DNA of 64,000 nt from Pseudomonadota bacterium (GCA_018241525.1 JAFEDR010000010.1:124001-188000); one strand, 5' to 3'; numbered from the stretch's first letter, positions 8,878 through 20,710 are shown. The notes: generated from the sequence alone by a model not told the origin. Numbers and translations: made by a program.

Positions 8878-9933
8878 TCAGAGGCGCGCGAGCACCGCCG
8901 CGCCCGCCTCGCGGGTGGTCGCCGCGGTGCCGGTCGGCCGCAGGTCGGCGGTCCGCACCCCGGACTCGAGCGCACCGACGACCGCGGCCTCGATCGCCTG
9001 CGCCTCGCGCTCGAGGCCGAGCGAGTGCCGCAGCAGCAGGGCCGCGGACAGGATCGTCGCATACGGGTTCGCGATGCCGCGGCCGGCGATGTCCGGCGCC
9101 GAGCCGTGGATCGGCTCGTAGAGCCCGCGCGTGCCATCGCCGAGCGAGGCCGACGGGCACAGGCCGAGCGATCCCGGCAGCATCGATGCCTCGTCGGTCA
9201 GGATGTCGCCGAACATGTTCTCGGTGATCACCACGTCGAAGTCGGCCGGCCGGCGCAAGAGGTGCATGGTCGCCGCGTCGATGTACATGTGGTCGAGCGC
9301 GACGTCCGCGAACTCGGCCGCCGCGACGCGGCTGACGACCGAACGCCACAGGCGCGAGGTCTCGAGCACGTTCGCCTTGTCGACGGAGGTCAGCTTGCCG
9401 CGGCGTCCGCGCGCGAGCCGCCCGCCGAGGCGGACGATGCGCTCGACCTCCGGCACCGTGTAGACGCACAGGTCGCTCGCCGAGGTCTCGGTGCGGGTCT
9501 TCTCGCCGAAGTAGATGCCGCCGGTCAGCTCGCGGATCACCAGGATGTCGACGCCCTCCAGCAGCTCCGGTCGCAGCGGCGAGGCGTCGAGCACCGCCCG
9601 GAAGCAGGTCGCGGGCCTGAGGTTGGCGTAGAGGCCGAGCTCGCGCCGCAGCTGCAGGATGGCGAGCTCCGGGCGCACCATCAGCGACGGGTCGGAGTAC
9701 TTCGGCGCGCCGATCGCGCCGAACAGGATCGCGTCGGCGCGCTTGGCGAGCGCCAGCGTCGCCGGTGGCAGCGGCGCGCCGGTCGCGTCCATCGCGCAGG
9801 CGCCGACCGGCGCCTCGTCGAAGCGGAAGTCGTGCCCGTGGCGCGCGGCGACCGCCTGCAGGCAGGCGAGCGCCTCGGCGACGACCTCGGGACCGATGCC
9901 GTCGCCCGGCAGGACCGCGAGGTGCGCCTTCAC
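8878..9933 (-). CDS. leuB: 3-isopropylmalate dehydrogenase
   Basis: A 351-residue NAD-dependent beta-decarboxylating dehydrogenase, the third step of leucine synthesis. It starts [17 protein letters not shown] from a GTG whose last bases overlap the leuD stop (GTGA). Substrate and metal site features include [40 protein letters not shown] and the [20 protein letters not shown] block. Length matches the family (about 360). It is the last gene of ilvC-leuACDB. An upstream in-frame extension is open but lacks family similarity, so it was excluded. Confidence 0.95.
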   Translation of the reverse strand: MKAHLAVLPGDGIGPEVVAEALACLQAVAARHGHDFRFDEAPVGACAMDATGAPLPPATLALAKRADAILFGAIGAPKYSDPSLMVRPELAILQLRRELGLYANLRPATCFRAVLDASPLRPELLEGVDILVIRELTGGIYFGEKTRTETSASDLCVYTVPEVERIVRLGGRLARGRRGKLTSVDKANVLETSRLWRSVVSRVAAAEFADVALDHMYIDAATMHLLRRPADFDVVITENMFGDILTDEASMLPGSLGLCPSASLGDGTRGLYEPIHGSAPDIAGRGIANPYATILSAALLLRHSLGLEREAQAIEAAVVGALESGVRTADLRPTGTAATTREAGAAVLARL

Positions 9934-10508
9934 TTGCCGGCCTCCGCCTCGTAGGCGCGGATGGCCGCCGACTGCGACTCGAGGTAGCCGAGCTCGTCGA
10001 CGCCGTTCAGCAGGCAGTAGCGCGCGAACGCCTCGATCGGGAAGCTCACTTCGCGGCCGTCCGGGAGGCCGAGCGCGCTGCGCTCGAGGTCGACCGTGAC
10101 CTCGGCGCCCGGGTGCTCGATCAGCCAGCCGTGGGTCGCCTCGTCGACGATCACCGGCAGCAGGCCGTTCTTCAGGCTGTTGTTGCGGAAGATGTCGGCG
10201 ATCTCGGTGCTGATCACCGCGCGGAAGCCGTAATCGTAGAGGCCCCACGGCGCGTGCTCGCGCGAGGAGCCGCAGCCGATGTTGCGGCCGGCGACCAGGA
10301 TCCGGCAGCCGGCCGCCTCGGGACGGTTCAGCACGAAGTCCGCGACCGGCTGACCGCTCGCGTCGTAGCGCCAGTCGGCGAACAGGTGCTGGCCGAGTCC
10401 CTCGCGGGTGGTCGTCGTCAGGAAGCGCGCCGGCATGATCTGGTCGGTGTCGATGTTGGGACGCGGCATCACGACGGTGCGCGAGCGGATGGTGCGGATC
10501 GGATCCAT
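9930..10508 (-). CDS. leuD: 3-isopropylmalate dehydratase small subunit
   Basis: A 192-residue swivel-domain subunit that pairs with LeuC to isomerise 2- to 3-isopropylmalate. Diagnostic blocks are [19 protein letters not shown] near the N-terminus, [27 protein letters not shown] in the middle, and [13 protein letters not shown]. The ATG at 10508 ([13 protein letters not shown]) begins 13 bases after the leuC stop; a slightly longer form would overlap leuC. Its stop overlaps the leuB GTG. Confidence 0.95.
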   Translation of the reverse strand: MDPIRTIRSRTVVMPRPNIDTDQIMPARFLTTTTREGLGQHLFADWRYDASGQPVADFVLNRPEAAGCRILVAGRNIGCGSSREHAPWGLYDYGFRAVISTEIADIFRNNSLKNGLLPVIVDEATHGWLIEHPGAEVTVDLERSALGLPDGREVSFPIEAFARYCLLNGVDELGYLESQSAAIRAYEAEAGK

Positions 10509-10521
10509 GGCGGTTCCCGGC

Positions 10522-11921
10522 TCAGGAGAGGAAGGCACGCGGGTCGGCGACCCGGCCCTCGATGGCCGAGGCCGCGGCGGTGACCGGGCTCGCGAGCAGC
10601 GTGCGCGCGCCGACGCCCTGGCGGCCCTCGAAGTTGCGGTTGCTGGTGCTGACGCAGTACGCGCCGCGCTCGACCAGGTCGCCGTTCATGCCGAGGCACA
10701 TCGAGCAGCCCGACTCGCGCCACTCGGCGCCGGCCTCGACGAACACCCGGTCGAGGCCCTCGCGCTCGGCCTCGCGCTTGATGCGCTGCGAGCCGGGCAC
10801 CACCAGCAGCTTCACGCCGGGCGCCGTGCGGCGGCCGCGCAGCACGCCGGCGGCCGCGCGCAGGTCCGAGAGCCGGCCGTTCGTGCAGCTGCCGATGAAC
10901 ACGACCTCGATCTTCTGCCCGCGCATGCGCTGGCCGGCGGCGAGCCCCATGTACTCGAGCGCCTTGGCGTGGATCGCGTCGCCGCCCTTTGCCGGGATCG
11001 CCTCGTCGAGCCCGACCGACATGCCGGGATTGGTGCCGTAGGTGATCATCGGCTGCAGGTTCGAGGCGTCGATCGCGAGCTCGCGGTCGAAGCGCGCGCC
11101 GGGATCCGAGCGCAGCCCGCGCCAGGCGGCGAGCGCCGCGTCCCAGGCCGCGCCCTGCGGCGCGCGCGGGCGTCCCTGCAGGTAGGCGAAGGTCGTCTCG
11201 TCGGGCGCGACGAGGCCGGCGCGCGCGCCGGCCTCGATCGACATGTTGCAGACCGTCATGCGCTCGTCCATCGACAGCGCCTCGATGGTCGCGCCGCGGT
11301 ACTCGAGCACGTGGCCGGTGCCGCCGCCGACGCCGAGCCGCTGGATGATCGCGAGCACGAGGTCCTTGGCGGTGACGCCGGGCGCGAGCCGGCCGGTGAC
11401 GTTGACCGCCAGCGTCCGCGGCTTGCGCTGCAGCAGGCACTGCGTGGCGAGCACGTGGCCGACCTCGGTCGTGCCGATGCCGAAGGCGAGCGCGCCGAAG
11501 GCGCCGTGCGTGCTCGTGTGGCTGTCGCCGCAGACGATCGTCTTGCCCGGCTGGGTGAGCCCGAGCTCGGGGCCGATGATGTGCACGATGCCGCGGTCGG
11601 GGTGCTCGATGCCGAGCAGCTCGACGCCGAACTCGGCGGCGTTCTTTTCGAGCTCGCGGACCTGCCGGGCGGCGCTCTCGAGCCGGATCGGCACGCGGCC
11701 GTAGAGCTCGTCCGCGCGCGTCGGCGTCGAGTGATCCATCGTGCCGACCGTGCGGTCGCGCCGCCGCACCGGCAGCCCGCGACTGCGCAGCACCGCGAAG
11801 GCCTGCGGCGAGGTCACCTCGTGGACCAGGTGCAGGTCGATGTACAGCACCGCCGGCCGGTCGGCGGTCTCCGGCACGACCTCGTGCGCACGCCAGAGCT
11901 TCTCGAACAGCGTGCTCGCGG

Positions 11922-11925
<4 letters not shown>
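10522..11925 (-). CDS. leuC: 3-isopropylmalate dehydratase large subunit
   Basis: A 467-residue aconitase-family subunit carrying the [4Fe-4S] cluster. The cluster cysteines lie in [14 protein letters not shown] and in the [10 protein letters not shown] block. Active-site segments [32 protein letters not shown] and [16 protein letters not shown] are intact. Length is normal (466 in E. coli). The ATG overlaps the leuA stop (ATGA), so translation is probably coupled to leuA. Confidence 0.96.
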
Positions 11926-13505
<1,580 letters not shown>

Positions 13506-13523
13506 GGCGGGGTCTCCGGTTGA

Positions 13524-14516
13524 CTAGCGGCCCTGTTCCAGCCAGGGCATGCGGTCGCGCAGCGCGCGGCCGACCTTCTCGATCGGGTGCTTCAGGTCGC
13601 GGTTGAGCATCTTCTGGTACTTCTTCTTGCCGGTGCGGTTCTCGCGGATCCACTGCCGCGCGAACTTGCCGGACTGGATCTCCTTGAGGATCTTGCGCAT
13701 CTCGGTCTTGGTCGCGCGCGTGACCACGCGCGGGCCGCGGGTCAGGTCGCCGTACTTCGCGGTCTCCGAGATGAACTGGTGCATCTTGGCGAGCCCGCCC
13801 TCGTGCAGCAGGTCGACGATCAGCTTCAGCTCGTGCAGGCACTCGTAGTAGGCGGCCTCGGGCTTGTAGCCAGCCTCGACCAGCGTCTCGAAGCCCCTGA
13901 CGACGAGCTCGGTCGCGCCGCCGCACAGCACCACCTGTTCGCCGAAGAGGTCGGTGACCGTCTCCTCCTCGAAGGTCGTCTCGAGCACGCCGCCGCGGGT
14001 GCCGCCGATGCCGTGCGCGTAGGCGAGCGCCTTGGCCTTCGCCTTGCCGGTGGCGTTCTGCGCGACCGCGATCAGGCACGGCACGCCGCGACCCTGCTGG
14101 TACTGGCGGCGCACCAGGTCGCCCGGGCCCTTCGGCGCGATCAGCACCACGTCGAGGTCCTTGCGCGGCTTGATCTGCTTGAAGTGGACGTTGAAGCCGT
14201 GCGCGAACAGCAGCGTCGCGCCCTTGGCGAGGCTCGGCTTGATCTCGGCGTAGACCCCGGGCTGGGCGAGGTCCGGGGTCAGCAGCGCGACCAGCGACGC
14301 GCCCTGCACCGCGTCCGCGGGCTCGGCGACCTTCAGGCCGTCCTTCTGCGCCTTCTTCCAGCTCGCGCCGCCGCGGCGCAGCCCGACCACCACGTGGTAG
14401 CCGCTGTCCTTGAGGTTCAGCGCGTGCGCGCGGCCCTGGCTGCCGTAGCCGAGGATCGCGATGGTCGCGCCCTTGAGCGCCTTCGAGTCAACGTCCTTCG
14501 CCGAGTAGATCCGCAT
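13524..14516 (-). CDS. ilvC: Ketol-acid reductoisomerase (class I)
   Basis: A 330-residue NADPH-dependent enzyme shared by valine, leucine and isoleucine synthesis. The Rossmann motif [19 protein letters not shown] is at about residues 20-38, and LRRGGASW is the cofactor phosphate site. The active-site block FAHGFNVHF and the metal-binding [12 protein letters not shown] and [16 protein letters not shown] are intact. Length fits the short class I enzymes. The ATG at 14516 follows an attenuator-like leader of about 230 bases. It heads the operon ilvC-leuA-leuC-leuD-leuB; ilvB/ilvN are not in the window. Confidence 0.96.
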   Translation of the reverse strand: MRIYSAKDVDSKALKGATIAILGYGSQGRAHALNLKDSGYHVVVGLRRGGASWKKAQKDGLKVAEPADAVQGASLVALLTPDLAQPGVYAEIKPSLAKGATLLFAHGFNVHFKQIKPRKDLDVVLIAPKGPGDLVRRQYQQGRGVPCLIAVAQNATGKAKAKALAYAHGIGGTRGGVLETTFEEETVTDLFGEQVVLCGGATELVVRGFETLVEAGYKPEAAYYECLHELKLIVDLLHEGGLAKMHQFISETAKYGDLTRGPRVVTRATKTEMRKILKEIQSGKFARQWIRENRTGKKKYQKMLNRDLKHPIEKVGRALRDRMPWLEQGR

Positions 14517-14545
14517 ACATCGTCTCCGGTGCAAATGAGAGAGCC

Positions 14546-14582
14546 AAAAGAAAACCCCGCCTCGGAGGGTGCCGGTGCGGGG
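14546..14582 (-). terminator. Attenuator terminator in the ilvC leader
   Basis: On the minus strand CCCCGC and GCGGGG arms (14577-14582 and 14555-14560) with an inner CGG/CCG pairing are followed by TTTTCTTTT (14546-14554). The hairpin lies 30 bases before the ilvC ATG, inside the transcribed leader. Its 5' arm can instead pair with an upstream segment (see the antiterminator entry), the arrangement of a transcription attenuator. Confidence 0.75.
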
Positions 14583-14638
14583 TTCCTGTTGTTCGTGGCG
14601 ACCTGTCGTCAGCCGAGGAGCCCGCACCTCCGCGTGCG
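14576..14638 (-). promoter_or_regulatory. Antiterminator and protector segments of the attenuator
   Basis: The minus-strand segment GGTGCGGG (14621-14628) is perfectly complementary to CCCGCACC (14574-14581) in the 5' arm of the terminator, so pairing would prevent termination. The same segment can instead form a small hairpin with CGCAC just upstream (14634-14638 with 14623-14627), freeing the terminator. Both upstream segments lie within the last codons of the leader peptide, directly after its leucine codons, so a ribosome stalled there would favour antitermination. Confidence 0.6.
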
Positions 14639-14722
14639 AAGAAGGAGACCTGCAAGCGACCGCGGCCGCACGAGGGCGGTCGTCGGTGCGGCAGGCAGGG
14701 TCTCGGCGGAGCGGCGGGCCAT
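14609..14722 (-). CDS. Leader peptide of the ilvC-leu operon
   Basis: A predicted 37-residue peptide starting [13 protein letters not shown] and ending [16 protein letters not shown] before TGA. Three consecutive leucine codons (CTC CTT CTT, residues 26-28) and a further Leu-Leu pair just before the stop are the expected control codons for a leucine-sensing attenuator. The stop lies 27 bases before the terminator hairpin. No strong Shine-Dalgarno is visible upstream of the ATG, which weakens the exact start but not the position of the Leu codons. Confidence 0.55.
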   Translation of the reverse strand: MARRSAETLPAAPTTALVRPRSLAGLLLRTRRCGLLG

Positions 14723-14750
14723 GATGATCGCGCGTGGGGTGAACCACCCG

Positions 14751-14780
14751 ATGGGAGCACAGCGTCCGCGACCTTGTCAA
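14751..14780 (-). promoter_or_regulatory. Predicted ilvC operon promoter
   Basis: The minus strand has a perfect TTGACA (14775-14780), an 18-base spacer and TCCCAT (14751-14756, 3 of 6 matches). Transcription would start near 14744, just before the leader peptide, giving a leader of about 230 bases. The weak -10 leaves some doubt. Confidence 0.5.
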
Positions 14781-14830
14781 TGCGCGCCGCGCGACCGACA
14801 CTGGCGGCGCGCCCGCGCGCCGGAGAGCCG

Positions 14831-16243
14831 ATGACACCGCTGATCGATGCCGCCGAGGACTGCCGACCGCTGTGGCTCGTGCGCGAGCAGGACGCCGACC
14901 GCTGGACTGAGCGGCTGCCGGGCGAGTGGCGCGCCCGCGCCGAGCGCTGGGCCCGCGCGCAGGGCTTTCGCGGCGAGCGCAGCCGGGTGCTGTCGCTGCC
15001 GGCCGCCGACGGCAGCCTCGCTGGCGCCGCGCTCGGGCTCGGCAAGCTCGGCGCCCTGGCGGAGCTGCTGCCCACGCACCTGCAGGGCGGGCCCGACCGC
15101 CTGCCGGCGGGGCGCTACGCGCTCGCCGAGCCATTGCCGCCCGCGGCCGCGACGCACGCCGCGCTCGGTTGGGCCCTCGGCAGCTACCGCTTCGAGCGCT
15201 ACCGCCGCGGCGCGGCGCCCGCGACGCCGCCGGTCCTCGCCTGGCCGCCCGGCGCCGATCGCGCCCAGGTCGGGCGGCTCGCCGCGGCCGATGCGCTCGC
15301 GCGCGACCTCGTTAACACGCCCGCGCAGGACCTCGGGCCGCCGGAGCTCGCCGCGGCCATCGCCGCGGTCGCGCACCGCTATGGTGCGGAATTCCGCGAG
15401 GTGGTCGGCGAGGCGCTGCTGGCGGAGCGGCTGCCGGCGATCCACGCGGTCGGCCGCGCCGCGAGCCGGCCGCCGCGGCTCGCGGAGCTGCGCCACGGCA
15501 CGAGCGGGCCGCGTGTCACGCTGGTCGGCAAGGGCGTCTGCTTCGATACCGGCGGCCTCGACCTCAAGCCCTCGAGCGGCATGGCGCTCATGAAGAAGGA
15601 CATGGGCGGAGCGGCCGCCGCGCTCGCGCTCGCGCAGCTCGTGCTCGATGCGCGCCTGCCGGTGCAGCTGCGCCTGCTGGTGCCGGCCGTCGAGAACAGC
15701 GTCGGCAGCGACGCGTTCCGGCCGGGCGACGTGCTCGCGACCCGCGCCGGGCTCACCGTCGAGGTCACGAACACCGACGCCGAGGGCCGCCTCGTGCTCG
15801 CCGATGCGCTCGCGCTCGCCGGCGAGCAGCGCCCGGACCTCGTGATCGACCTGGCGACGCTGACCGGTGCCGCGCGCGTGGCGCTCGGGCCCGAGCTGCC
15901 GGCGCTCTACGGCAGCGACGAGGCGCTCGTCGCCGAGCTCCTCGCGCACGGCCGCGCAGTCGGCGACCCGCTCTGGCCGATGCCGCTCTGGTCCGGCTAC
16001 GAGGACGAGCTCGCCTCGAAGATCGCGGATCTCGTGAACGCGCCGTCCTCGGGCTTCGCGGGCTCGATCGCGGCCGGGCTCTTCCTGCGGCGCTTCGTGC
16101 CGGAGTCGACGCCGTGGCTGCACGTCGACCTGTACGCCTGGAACGGCAAGGAACGGCCGGGCCGGCCGGTCGGCGCCGAGATGCAGGCGGTGCGCGCGCT
16201 CTACGCGCTGCTGCGGGCGCGCTACGGGGGCGGCGCCGGGTGA
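14831..16243 (+). CDS. Leucyl aminopeptidase family (M17) metallopeptidase
   Basis: A 470-residue cytosolic aminopeptidase that removes N-terminal residues using two metal ions. The catalytic C-terminal domain has [26 protein letters not shown] (metal-binding Asp and catalytic Lys region) and the family signature [14 protein letters not shown]. The N-terminal domain is divergent. The ATG at 14831 with GGAGA upstream is preferred over an earlier start at 14774 that would lie inside the divergent ilvC promoter. The stop overlaps the GTG of the downstream transporter gene. It resembles the PepA/PepB group but cannot be assigned to one, so no symbol is given. Confidence 0.88.
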   Translation: MTPLIDAAEDCRPLWLVREQDADRWTERLPGEWRARAERWARAQGFRGERSRVLSLPAADGSLAGAALGLGKLGALAELLPTHLQGGPDRLPAGRYALAEPLPPAAATHAALGWALGSYRFERYRRGAAPATPPVLAWPPGADRAQVGRLAAADALARDLVNTPAQDLGPPELAAAIAAVAHRYGAEFREVVGEALLAERLPAIHAVGRAASRPPRLAELRHGTSGPRVTLVGKGVCFDTGGLDLKPSSGMALMKKDMGGAAAALALAQLVLDARLPVQLRLLVPAVENSVGSDAFRPGDVLATRAGLTVEVTNTDAEGRLVLADALALAGEQRPDLVIDLATLTGAARVALGPELPALYGSDEALVAELLAHGRAVGDPLWPMPLWSGYEDELASKIADLVNAPSSGFAGSIAAGLFLRRFVPESTPWLHVDLYAWNGKERPGRPVGAEMQAVRALYALLRARYGGGAG

Positions 16244-17121
16244 GCCAGCTCGCGCCGCGCGACCTCGCGTTCCTGATCGCGATCAACCTGATCTGGGGCT
16301 ACAACCTGATCGCCTCGAAGGTCGGGGTGCAGCACTTCCCGCCGATGCTGTTCACGGCGCTGCGCTTCTCGCTGCTGGCGCTGTGCCTGCTGCCGTTCCT
16401 GCGCTGGCACCGCGGGCGGATGCTGCCGCTCGCGGTGGCCGCGGTGCTCTCCGGCGGCCTGCAGTTCGCGCTGCTGTTCACCGGCATCCGGCTGACCCCG
16501 CACGTCGGCTCGGTCGCGATCGCGACCCAGCTCGGGGTGCCGTTCACGACGCTGATGTCGGTGCTGTTCCTCGGCGAGGTGATCCACTGGCGCCGGCGGC
16601 TCGGCATCACGCTCGCCTTCCTCGGCGTCGCGGTGCTCGCGCTGCAGGCCGACGTGTTCGACTACCGTGCCGGCCTTGCGCTGGTGGTCGCCTCGGCGTT
16701 CGCCGGCTCGCTCGGCCTGATCGCGGTCAAGCGCCTCGGCGAGGCGATCCGGCCGCTCGAGCTGCAGGCCTGGTTCGCGGTGGCGGCAGTGCTCGTGCTC
16801 TGGCCGCTGTCGTTCTGGCTCGAAGCAGGGCAGGGCGCCGCGGTCGCCACGGCCGGCGCGCGCGAGTGGGCGGCACTCGGCTACACGGCGCTCGGCTCCT
16901 CGCTGATCGCGCACACCGGCTACTACTGGCTGATCAGCCGCTACCCGGTCACGGCGGTCTCGCCGCTGACGACGCTGTCGCCGGTGGTGTCGGTCGCGCT
17001 CGGCGTCTGGCTGCTCGACGATGCGATCACCACGCGCCTGGTGGTCGGCGGGCTGCTGACGCTCGTCGGCGTCACGATCATCGCGCGGCGCGACCCGAAC
17101 GCCCCCGACCGCGGCAGCTGA
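16240..17121 (+). CDS. DMT superfamily (EamA) inner-membrane transporter
   Basis: A 293-residue protein with about ten hydrophobic helices in two EamA halves. The first opens with FLIAINLIWGYNLIASKVGVQHFPP, the second near residue 150 (LVVASAFAGSLGLIAVKRLGEAIRP). The second half has the family's SSLIAHTGYYWLISRYPVT and SPVVSVALGVWLLDD segments. EamA proteins commonly export amino acids or other metabolites; the substrate is unknown. The GTG start overlaps the aminopeptidase stop (GTGA), so the two are probably co-translated. An amino acid or dipeptide export role would fit but is not shown. Confidence 0.85.
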   Translation: MSQLAPRDLAFLIAINLIWGYNLIASKVGVQHFPPMLFTALRFSLLALCLLPFLRWHRGRMLPLAVAAVLSGGLQFALLFTGIRLTPHVGSVAIATQLGVPFTTLMSVLFLGEVIHWRRRLGITLAFLGVAVLALQADVFDYRAGLALVVASAFAGSLGLIAVKRLGEAIRPLELQAWFAVAAVLVLWPLSFWLEAGQGAAVATAGAREWAALGYTALGSSLIAHTGYYWLISRYPVTAVSPLTTLSPVVSVALGVWLLDDAITTRLVVGGLLTLVGVTIIARRDPNAPDRGS

Positions 17122-17208
17122 TTGCGGCCGGAACGGGTAGCGCGCGCGGCCGCGCGCACCCCACAATAGCCGCGCGGGCGAATCGACCCGCGATCCCGGC
17201 CGACGAGC

Positions 17209-18957
17209 ATGCCCCGCAAACCGACCCGCCCCGACCCGCGCCAGTATTCCCGCCTCGTCACCGATGGCATCACCCAGACCGCGAGCCGCGCGATGCTGCG
17301 GGCGGTCGGCTACACCGACGCCGACTTCGAGAAGCCCTCGATCGGCATCGCGAGCACCTGGTCCAACATCACGCCGTGCAACGTGCACCTCGACGGCCTC
17401 GCGGTGGCGGCCGCGGCCGGCGCCGAGGCGGCCGGTGGCAAGAGCCGCACCTTCAATACGATCACGGTCTCGGACGGCATCTCGATGGGCACCCCCGGGA
17501 TGCGCTACTCGCTGGTCTCGCGCGAGGTCATCGCCGACTCGATCGAGACGGTGGCCGGCGCGCAGGGTTTCGACGGCATCGTCGCGATCGGCGGCTGCGA
17601 CAAGAACATGCCGGGCTGCCTGATGGCGCTCGCGCGGCTCGACCGTCCGGCGGTGTTCGTTTACGGCGGCACGATCCGCCCCGGCGCCCAGCGCCGCGAC
17701 ATCGTCGCGGTGTTCGAGGCGGTCGGCGGCCATGCCGCCGGCCGGGTCAGCGATGCGCAGCTGCACGAGGTCGAGTGCACCGCCATCCCGGGCGCCGGCA
17801 GCTGCGGCGGCATGTACACGGCCAACACCATGGCCTCGGCGATCGAGGCGCTCGGCATGAGCCTGCCGAACAGCTCCGCGCAGGAAGCGGTGTCGCCGAC
17901 CAAGACCGACGACTGCCGCCGCGCGGGCGAGGCGGTGGTGCGGCTCGTCAAGGCCGGGATCCGTCCGTCGCAGATTCTGACCCGCAAGGCCTTCGAGAAC
18001 GCGATCACGACGGTGATCGCGCTCGGTGGCTCCACGAACGCGGTGCTGCACCTGCTTGCGATCGCGCAGGCGGCGCGGGTGCGGCTGACGCTCGATGACT
18101 TCACGCGGATCGGCCGGCGCGTGCCGGTGCTCGCGGACCTGAAGCCGAGCGGCAAGTACCTGATGTCCGAGCTGGTCGCGATCGGCGGCATCCGTCCGCT
18201 GATGAAGCGGCTGCTCGGCGCCGGGCTGTTGCACGGCGAGTGCCTGACCGTGAGCGGCGAGACGCTCGCCGAGAGCCTCGCCGGGGTCGCCGACTATCCC
18301 GCCGGCCAGGACGTCGTGCGCGACCTCGACCGGCCGCTCAAGCCCGACAGCCACCTGGTCGTGCTCTACGGCAACCTCGCGCCCGAGGGCGCCGTCGCCA
18401 AGATCAGCGGCAAGGAGGGGCTGCGCTTCGAGGGGCACGCGCGGGTGTTCGACTCGGAGGAGGCGAGCCTGCAGGCGATCCTCGACGGCCGCGTCCGGCC
18501 GGGCGACGTCGTCGTGATCCGCTACGAAGGGCCGCGGGGCGGGCCGGGGATGCGCGAGATGCTGAGCCCGACCAGCGCCATCATGGGCAAGGGTCTTGGC
18601 GCCGAGGTCGCGCTGATCACCGACGGACGCTTCTCCGGTGGCAGCCACGGCTTCGTTGTCGGCCACGTCTCGCCCGAGGCGGCGGTCGGCGGGCCGCTCG
18701 CGCTGGTGCGCGATGGCGACGGCATCACCATCGACGCTCGCCGGCGCGAGGTCTCGCTCGCGGTCAGCGCGGCGGAATTGAAGCGACGTGCGCGCGCCTG
18801 GCGCGCGCCGAAGCCCTACGCCGATCGCGGCGTGCTCGCGAAGTACGCGCGCGTCGTCTCGAGCGCATCCCTGGGCGCCGTCACCGACGCGCTGCCCGAA
18901 CCGGCCCCTCGCACGGGCCGCCGGCGCGCTCGGAAGGGCATCCAAAAGACCACTTGA
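17209..18957 (+). CDS. ilvD: Dihydroxy-acid dehydratase
   Basis: A 582-residue Fe-S dehydratase that makes the 2-oxo acids for valine, leucine and isoleucine. Cluster and active-site motifs are clear: [13 protein letters not shown] (about residues 125-137), [14 protein letters not shown] (about 197-210) and [10 protein letters not shown]. The C-terminal domain includes [24 protein letters not shown] and [20 protein letters not shown]. The ATG at 17209 follows a CACAAT element near 17163 that may be its -10. It is near but not in the ilvC operon, so it is probably regulated separately. The last 20 residues are basic ([13 protein letters not shown]). Confidence 0.95.
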   Translation: MPRKPTRPDPRQYSRLVTDGITQTASRAMLRAVGYTDADFEKPSIGIASTWSNITPCNVHLDGLAVAAAAGAEAAGGKSRTFNTITVSDGISMGTPGMRYSLVSREVIADSIETVAGAQGFDGIVAIGGCDKNMPGCLMALARLDRPAVFVYGGTIRPGAQRRDIVAVFEAVGGHAAGRVSDAQLHEVECTAIPGAGSCGGMYTANTMASAIEALGMSLPNSSAQEAVSPTKTDDCRRAGEAVVRLVKAGIRPSQILTRKAFENAITTVIALGGSTNAVLHLLAIAQAARVRLTLDDFTRIGRRVPVLADLKPSGKYLMSELVAIGGIRPLMKRLLGAGLLHGECLTVSGETLAESLAGVADYPAGQDVVRDLDRPLKPDSHLVVLYGNLAPEGAVAKISGKEGLRFEGHARVFDSEEASLQAILDGRVRPGDVVVIRYEGPRGGPGMREMLSPTSAIMGKGLGAEVALITDGRFSGGSHGFVVGHVSPEAAVGGPLALVRDGDGITIDARRREVSLAVSAAELKRRARAWRAPKPYADRGVLAKYARVVSSASLGAVTDALPEPAPRTGRRRARKGIQKTT

Positions 18958-18969
18958 CAAGCATTCTCA
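18955..18969. promoter_or_regulatory. Candidate Fur box upstream of tonB
   Basis: TGACAAGCATTCTCA matches the 7-1-7 Fur pattern TGATAAT-N-ATTATCA at 11 of 14 positions. It overlaps the ilvD stop and lies 255 bases before the tonB ATG. A TTGACA also sits here (18954-18959) but has no good -10 at the right distance. Iron control of a TonB system would make sense; the distance and three mismatches keep confidence low. Confidence 0.3.
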
Positions 18970-19223
18970 TCCTGCTCGCTGCAGGGCCGCGCACCGCTGC
19001 GCGTCGTCACCATGACGAGAGGCTTGCAGACCCGCGCATCTGGGGTTATCGTCCGGTCGCGTCGACGGGGTGAAGCGCATTCGGTTGCGCTCGCACTACG
19101 TTTACGCCCGAGATTTGACAGAGTCCGACACGGGTCGGCAGGTTGAGTCCAGAGGCACCGAGCGCACGGGACCCAAGCGACGCAGACCTGGTGAAGATTC
19201 GGGAGATAGGGGCTCCCTGCTAC

Positions 19224-19844
19224 ATGAGCGACACTCGCAAACTTTCGCGACACGCGATGGTCGGGATCTTCGTCATCGGCGTGCACGTGCTGCTGGCGAT
19301 TGGCCTCGTGATCGGCACCGCAGTCAAGTACGCCCCCCAGCTGCGGGACATGATCGAATCGAAGCTGATCCAGCACGAGCAGGAAGAGAAGCCGAAGGAA
19401 CCGCCGCCGCCGCCGCCGGACTTCAAGCCGCCGCCGGTACAAACCCCGCTCGTTGACCTGCCGATCGTCAACGCGCCACCGCCGCCGACCGCGATCGTCC
19501 GGCCGGCCGAACCCGTCAAGGAAGCGCCGAAGGCCGCCGCGCCGCCGCCGATCACGCCGGTGCGCGTCGCCAAGGGCGTCAACCTCGGCGACCTCTGCGA
19601 GCCTTATTACCCGTCCGCCTCCCGCCGCCTGAGCGAGGAAGGCTCGGTCGTCCTCTTGGTGTTCGTCGGCCCGAACGGCCGTGCCACCGAGACCAAGGTC
19701 GAGACCTCGAGCGGCATCCAGCGGCTCGACGAGGCCGCCGAGAAGTGTGTGAAGGCCCAGGGCAAGTTCGAGCCGCAGAAGGTCGGCAACGAGGCCGTGG
19801 GCTCGTGGCAGCGCATGAAGTGGACCTGGCGTCTGTCGACCTGA
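19224..19844 (+). CDS. tonB: TonB energy transducer
   Basis: A 206-residue TonB. One N-terminal membrane helix (about residues 12-34) is followed by a periplasmic Pro-rich spacer (EKPKEPPPPPPDFKPPPVQ, then APPPPPTAIVRPAEP). A C-terminal TonB domain (about 125-206; GSVVLLVFVGPNGRATETKVETSSG) has the family YP motif as EPYYPSASRR. It carries proton-motive energy from ExbB/ExbD to outer-membrane receptors. The ATG at 19224 is chosen because the membrane helix follows at the normal distance; an upstream TTG at 19143 would add 27 unconserved residues. It heads tonB-exbB-exbD-exbD. Confidence 0.9.
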   Translation: MSDTRKLSRHAMVGIFVIGVHVLLAIGLVIGTAVKYAPQLRDMIESKLIQHEQEEKPKEPPPPPPDFKPPPVQTPLVDLPIVNAPPPPTAIVRPAEPVKEAPKAAAPPPITPVRVAKGVNLGDLCEPYYPSASRRLSEEGSVVLLVFVGPNGRATETKVETSSGIQRLDEAAEKCVKAQGKFEPQKVGNEAVGSWQRMKWTWRLST

Positions 19845-19924
19845 CCGGGTCAACGAGCCACGCAAGATCCCCAACGACTCGTTACTGACAACTTACTCAA
19901 GACTCACCGTAGAGGACATCGACC

Positions 19925-20665
19925 ATGGCTGACGCATCCGCTGTAGACAACCCGTATGGCATTGCTGCGCTCTGGACCACCAGCGGCGCGGTCGGCAAGG
20001 GGGTGTTCATCATCCTCGCCGTCATGTCGCTCTATTCCTGGTACGTGATCATCACCAAGGTCCTCGACCAGGCGGCCCTGCGGAAGTACGCGCTCGCCGC
20101 GGAGAAGGATTTCTGGGCGGCCTCGACCCTGCAGGACGGCCTGTCGCGCCTGAAGGGCGGCGATGACAACGCGTTCCGCGGCCTCGCGGCCGACGGCCTG
20201 CAGTCGCTCGAGCACCACGAGCGCAACAAGGGCCGCCTGACCGAGAACATCGACCTGCACGACTGGATCTCGAGCCACCTGCAGCGTCGCGTCGACCTGA
20301 TCAACAGCGACCTCAACAGCGGCATGTCGGTGCTCGCCTCGGTCGGCTCGACCGCGCCGTTCGTCGGCCTGTTCGGCACGGTGTGGGGCATCTACAACGC
20401 GCTGATTTCGATCGGCATCTCCGGCCAGGCGTCGATCGACAAGGTCGCGGGCCCGGTCGGCGAGGCGCTGATCATGACCGCCATCGGCCTCGCGGTCGCG
20501 GTGCCGGCGGTGCTCGGCTTCAACTGGCTGACCCGCCGCAACAAGTTCATCCTCGATCGCGTGCACTACTTCGCGCACGACCTGCACCAGGCGCTGCTCT
20601 CGGGCGGTCGCGTCGCGATGAAGGCGGCGGCTGCGGCCGGCGCGCCGGCGGCGGTCAAGAAGTAA
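19925..20665 (+). CDS. exbB: Biopolymer transport protein ExbB (MotA/TolQ/ExbB family)
   Basis: A 246-residue inner-membrane proton-channel subunit. Three hydrophobic segments are visible: GKGVFIILAVMSLYSWYVI near residue 25, and two after residue 135. The family core GSTAPFVGLFGTVWGIYNALISIGISGQASIDKVAGPVGEALIMTAIGLAVAVPAVLGFN includes the TVWG and GPVGEALIMTA channel residues. It should form a pentamer around an ExbD dimer. It lies 80 bases after tonB with GTAGAGGAC upstream of the ATG. Confidence 0.93.
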   Translation: MADASAVDNPYGIAALWTTSGAVGKGVFIILAVMSLYSWYVIITKVLDQAALRKYALAAEKDFWAASTLQDGLSRLKGGDDNAFRGLAADGLQSLEHHERNKGRLTENIDLHDWISSHLQRRVDLINSDLNSGMSVLASVGSTAPFVGLFGTVWGIYNALISIGISGQASIDKVAGPVGEALIMTAIGLAVAVPAVLGFNWLTRRNKFILDRVHYFAHDLHQALLSGGRVAMKAAAAAGAPAAVKK

Positions 20666-20710
20666 GCCAGCGCAAGCGAACGACCCAAGCTAAGACGAGG
20701 AGCACGACTC

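Noticed and set aside
18954..18982. Promoter for tonB based on TTGACA at 18954
   Set aside because: Nothing like a -10 lies 16-18 bases downstream; only the Fur-like symmetry was kept as a low-confidence site.
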